Below, piece by piece: positions 13,764 through 14,997 of a stretch of 14,997 nucleotides of DNA (its first letter is position 1; each line of letters begins with the position of its first letter). Where the stretch lies: NCBI GenBank assembly GCA_947653505.1, contig CANTHI010000023.1, forward strand, positions 1-14,997, read 5' to 3'. This DNA comes from an uncultured Eubacterium sp. GTDB taxonomy: Bacteria; Bacillota_A; Clostridia; Lachnospirales; Lachnospiraceae. Under the pieces are notes generated by a model. The model worked only from the letters and a program-made list of their open reading frames with translations, had not been told where the DNA came from and made no database searches. Made by a program: the position numbers and the translations under genes.

Positions 13764-14618
13764 GCGTAAAGATGACACTTCATCAGGCGAAAGACCTGTT
13801 GCGCTGGAAACGGATGCATCATCAAAGCCGAGTGCAATCAGCTTTAAGGCAATGGAAACCGCTTCGAGTTTCCTGCCTTCTTCCCTGCCTTTTATCCTGC
13901 CTTCCTCCCTGCCGCGCTGTTCAGCCTCGGACAGGGACTGGTTATGGTCAAGGATGGCTTTCTGGCGTGCTTCATATTCCAGACGTTTCTGGCTGTCCTG
14001 GCTGATAAGCTGTAACTGGTTATAAGCACTCTGTATATAAGGGTCTTTTTCAGCAATCAATTCAAAGTCCTCCTTTTTTTCAGCGTTGATAAATTCCGCC
14101 CATAATTCCAGTCTGCCGGAGTCTTCGCGCAGTTCTCCGGGAAGCTTTGGAAGCTCGATGACATGGAACTCCATTTTGTCGGAATAGATAAAATGGCGTG
14201 TATCCTCCAGAATATGGAAGTGGGAATAAAATTCCGGCTCATTTTCAAACAGGACAAAGTCCAGAATACTGATGCTGACGCATTTTTTTAAAACGTCATA
14301 GGTCTGTCCTTTTCCGATCTGGTCCGTATACATTCTGGAAATGTAAAACAGTGCGCGGTCGCCCCAGATTCTGAGCTTCGAAAGCTGGATTTCGGTGTCA
14401 ATGTGTGTATCGTCGTTCATCAGAATCCGGACGTCAAGGATGCCGAGTTTGTCGTTTTCGTGGGATTTGCGCAGGCTGGTATTCAGAATGCGTGTTTCCC
14501 TGATATCGCGGGGATCCAGCTGCAGGACGGCAGCGAGGAAACCGGTGCGTGCTTTTTCATCTTCCATGATTTCTTTAAAGGCGAAATCAATTTTTGGTTT
14601 CATTAAAAAATGTTCCAT
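13743..14618 (-). CDS. Rpn-family recombination-promoting nuclease / putative transposase (PD-(D/E)XK)
   Basis: A 291-residue protein of the Rpn/PDDEXK_2 family, DNA endonucleases that promote RecA-independent recombination and, in studied cases, restrict phages. The N-terminal motif KPKIDFAFKEIM (7-18) is the family hallmark. The active site is probably D62 in GILDVRI and E76-x-Q78 in IDTEIQ. After the nuclease domain come IELPKLPGELRED, a helical segment, a Glu/Arg/Gly linker with glycine about every four residues (GREEGRIKGREEGRK) and a small C-terminal helix-turn-helix-like end (FDDASVSSATGLSPDEV). GGAG precedes ATG 14618. AAGGAGG at 14075-14069 with TTG at 14060-14058 offers an internal start for a 105-residue C-terminal product. 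Confidence 0.92.
   Translation of the reverse strand: MEHFLMKPKIDFAFKEIMEDEKARTGFLAAVLQLDPRDIRETRILNTSLRKSHENDKLGILDVRILMNDDTHIDTEIQLSKLRIWGDRALFYISRMYTDQIGKGQTYDVLKKCVSISILDFVLFENEPEFYSHFHILEDTRHFIYSDKMEFHVIELPKLPGELREDSGRLELWAEFINAEKKEDFELIAEKDPYIQSAYNQLQLISQDSQKRLEYEARQKAILDHNQSLSEAEQRGREEGRIKGREEGRKLEAVSIALKLIALGFDDASVSSATGLSPDEVSSLRKNRGQL
14058..14075 (-). promoter_or_regulatory. Possible internal translation start within rpn
   Basis: On the minus strand AAGGAGG is followed, 8 bases later, by TTG in frame (residue 187 of rpn). The truncated paralogue has AAGGAGG, the same 8-base gap and GTG at the matching codon. Rpn proteins are reported to make an internal C-terminal antitoxin. The motif also encodes a conserved Lys-Glu pair, so coding constraint alone might keep it. 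Confidence 0.45.
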
Positions 14619-14641
14619 AAGTGACTCCTATAGATATTTTT

Positions 14642-14675
14642 ACCGGATGTATCAGCCGGTGTTGGGAATTGTTAA
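14642..14675 (-). promoter_or_regulatory. Candidate promoter of rpn with inverted repeat at the -10
   Basis: On the minus strand TTAACA (14675-14670), a 17-base spacer and ATACAT (14652-14647). The -10 sits in the loop of accgg/ccggt (14642-14646 and 14656-14660), a possible small operator. Confidence 0.4.
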
Positions 14676-14690
14676 CTTGTACTGAACTGT

Positions 14691-14807
14691 TTAAAGATTT
14701 GCCGGTTTTTCCTGACTTTCTGCACAGGTGTTCTTAAATTCTTCAAGTAAGCGCAGTGCCGGGGCGATTTCGGCGTCCAGCTGCTTCCGGTATTCGCGGA
14801 ACCCCAT
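14691..14807 (-). CDS. Orphan 38-residue reading frame, probably a gene remnant
   Basis: ATG 14807 to TAA 14691 gives a 38-residue, strongly helical peptide (MGFREYRKQLDAEIAPALRL... ending SQEKPANL). No ribosome site precedes the ATG, and the frame continues open upstream for at least 8 codons toward the MITE at 14839, so it looks like the 3' end of a gene cut by that element. I do not recognise the family. It ends just before the rpn promoter and runs in the same direction. Confidence 0.35.
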   Translation of the reverse strand: MGFREYRKQLDAEIAPALRLLEEFKNTCAESQEKPANL

Positions 14808-14838
14808 TTTTTTGACGCAAAGTTTGTGAAAAACAGCT

Positions 14839-14997
14839 GGATGAGGGAACCGGCCCTGTTTCAGTGTGACTTTGGAAGAATGTTAGAATCTCTTAGTATT
14901 CTGCAGGGTACACAGGCGGCGAAGCCGAAGCGGCACCTTTAGCTGCTGGCGGAACGCCAGAAGCGAAGTAGGTGTCGCGCCCGTCCGGTACCACAGA
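14839..14997. mobile_element. MITE-like palindromic element, copy C (runs off the window)
   Basis: It begins with the terminal repeat ggatgagggaaccggccctg (14839) and ends that repeat at agtattctgca (14895-14905). The core follows in the orientation opposite to copies A and B: cggcacctttagctgctgg, hairpin tggcggaacgcca, ggtgtcgcgcccgtccgg, ending at the window edge. The hairpin stem is kept while its loop and flanking bases differ from A and B. Confidence 0.78.

Overview
The window looks like a chromosomal segment from a gut Firmicute, most likely a Lachnospiraceae-type clostridium. This is inferred from moderate GC, strong AGGAGG-type ribosome sites, a YtrA-type GntR/ABC pair, BceB/FtsX-like transport genes, an ECF sigma/zinc anti-sigma pair, Rpn-type nucleases and many dispersed palindromic intergenic repeats. 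No species can be named from the sequence alone.

Layout. Bases 1-780 (minus strand): the start of an ABC transporter ATPase, a 16-bp tandem repeat, and a YtrA-type GntR repressor with its own sigma-A promoter. Bases 781-1262: no gene; one copy of a ~270-bp dispersed repeat, then the lacZ promoter with a long palindrome over its -10. Bases 1263-4376: a full-length GH2 beta-galactosidase. Bases 4391-4804: the 3' part of an Rpn-family nuclease gene. Bases 4805-5092: no clear gene; a large inverted repeat. Bases 5093-5656 (minus): a tyrosine-type phosphatase. Bases 5781-9819: a four-gene run of ABC ATPase, FtsX-like permease, ECF sigma factor and zinc-binding anti-sigma factor, probably an envelope-stress or antimicrobial-response module. 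Bases 10039-12279: two cell-surface genes (a C39-like cysteine peptidase with leucine-rich repeats, and a lytic transglycosylase), each preceded by a copy of a two-hairpin repeat and followed by a strong terminator after the second. Bases 12330-13570: a repeat-rich zone with two copies of a small palindromic (MITE-like) element, an inverted copy of the repeat seen at 0.9-1.1 kb, and the decayed 3' end of a large serine recombinase. Bases 13743-14618 (minus): an intact Rpn/PD-(D/E)XK nuclease. Bases 14691-14997: a 38-codon orphan reading frame and a third MITE copy running off the window.

The main signals are: (i) an intact rpn gene and a 5'-truncated paralogue that both keep the same internal ribosome site plus non-AUG start before the C-terminal part, fitting the intragenic-antitoxin model known for Rpn proteins; (ii) a two-hairpin repeat with compensating G-U pairs in front of both surface genes; (iii) a nested palindromic element family lying next to a dead serine recombinase, with inverted repeat copies flanking an 11-kb block that includes lacZ. 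No tRNA, rRNA or CRISPR array was seen.
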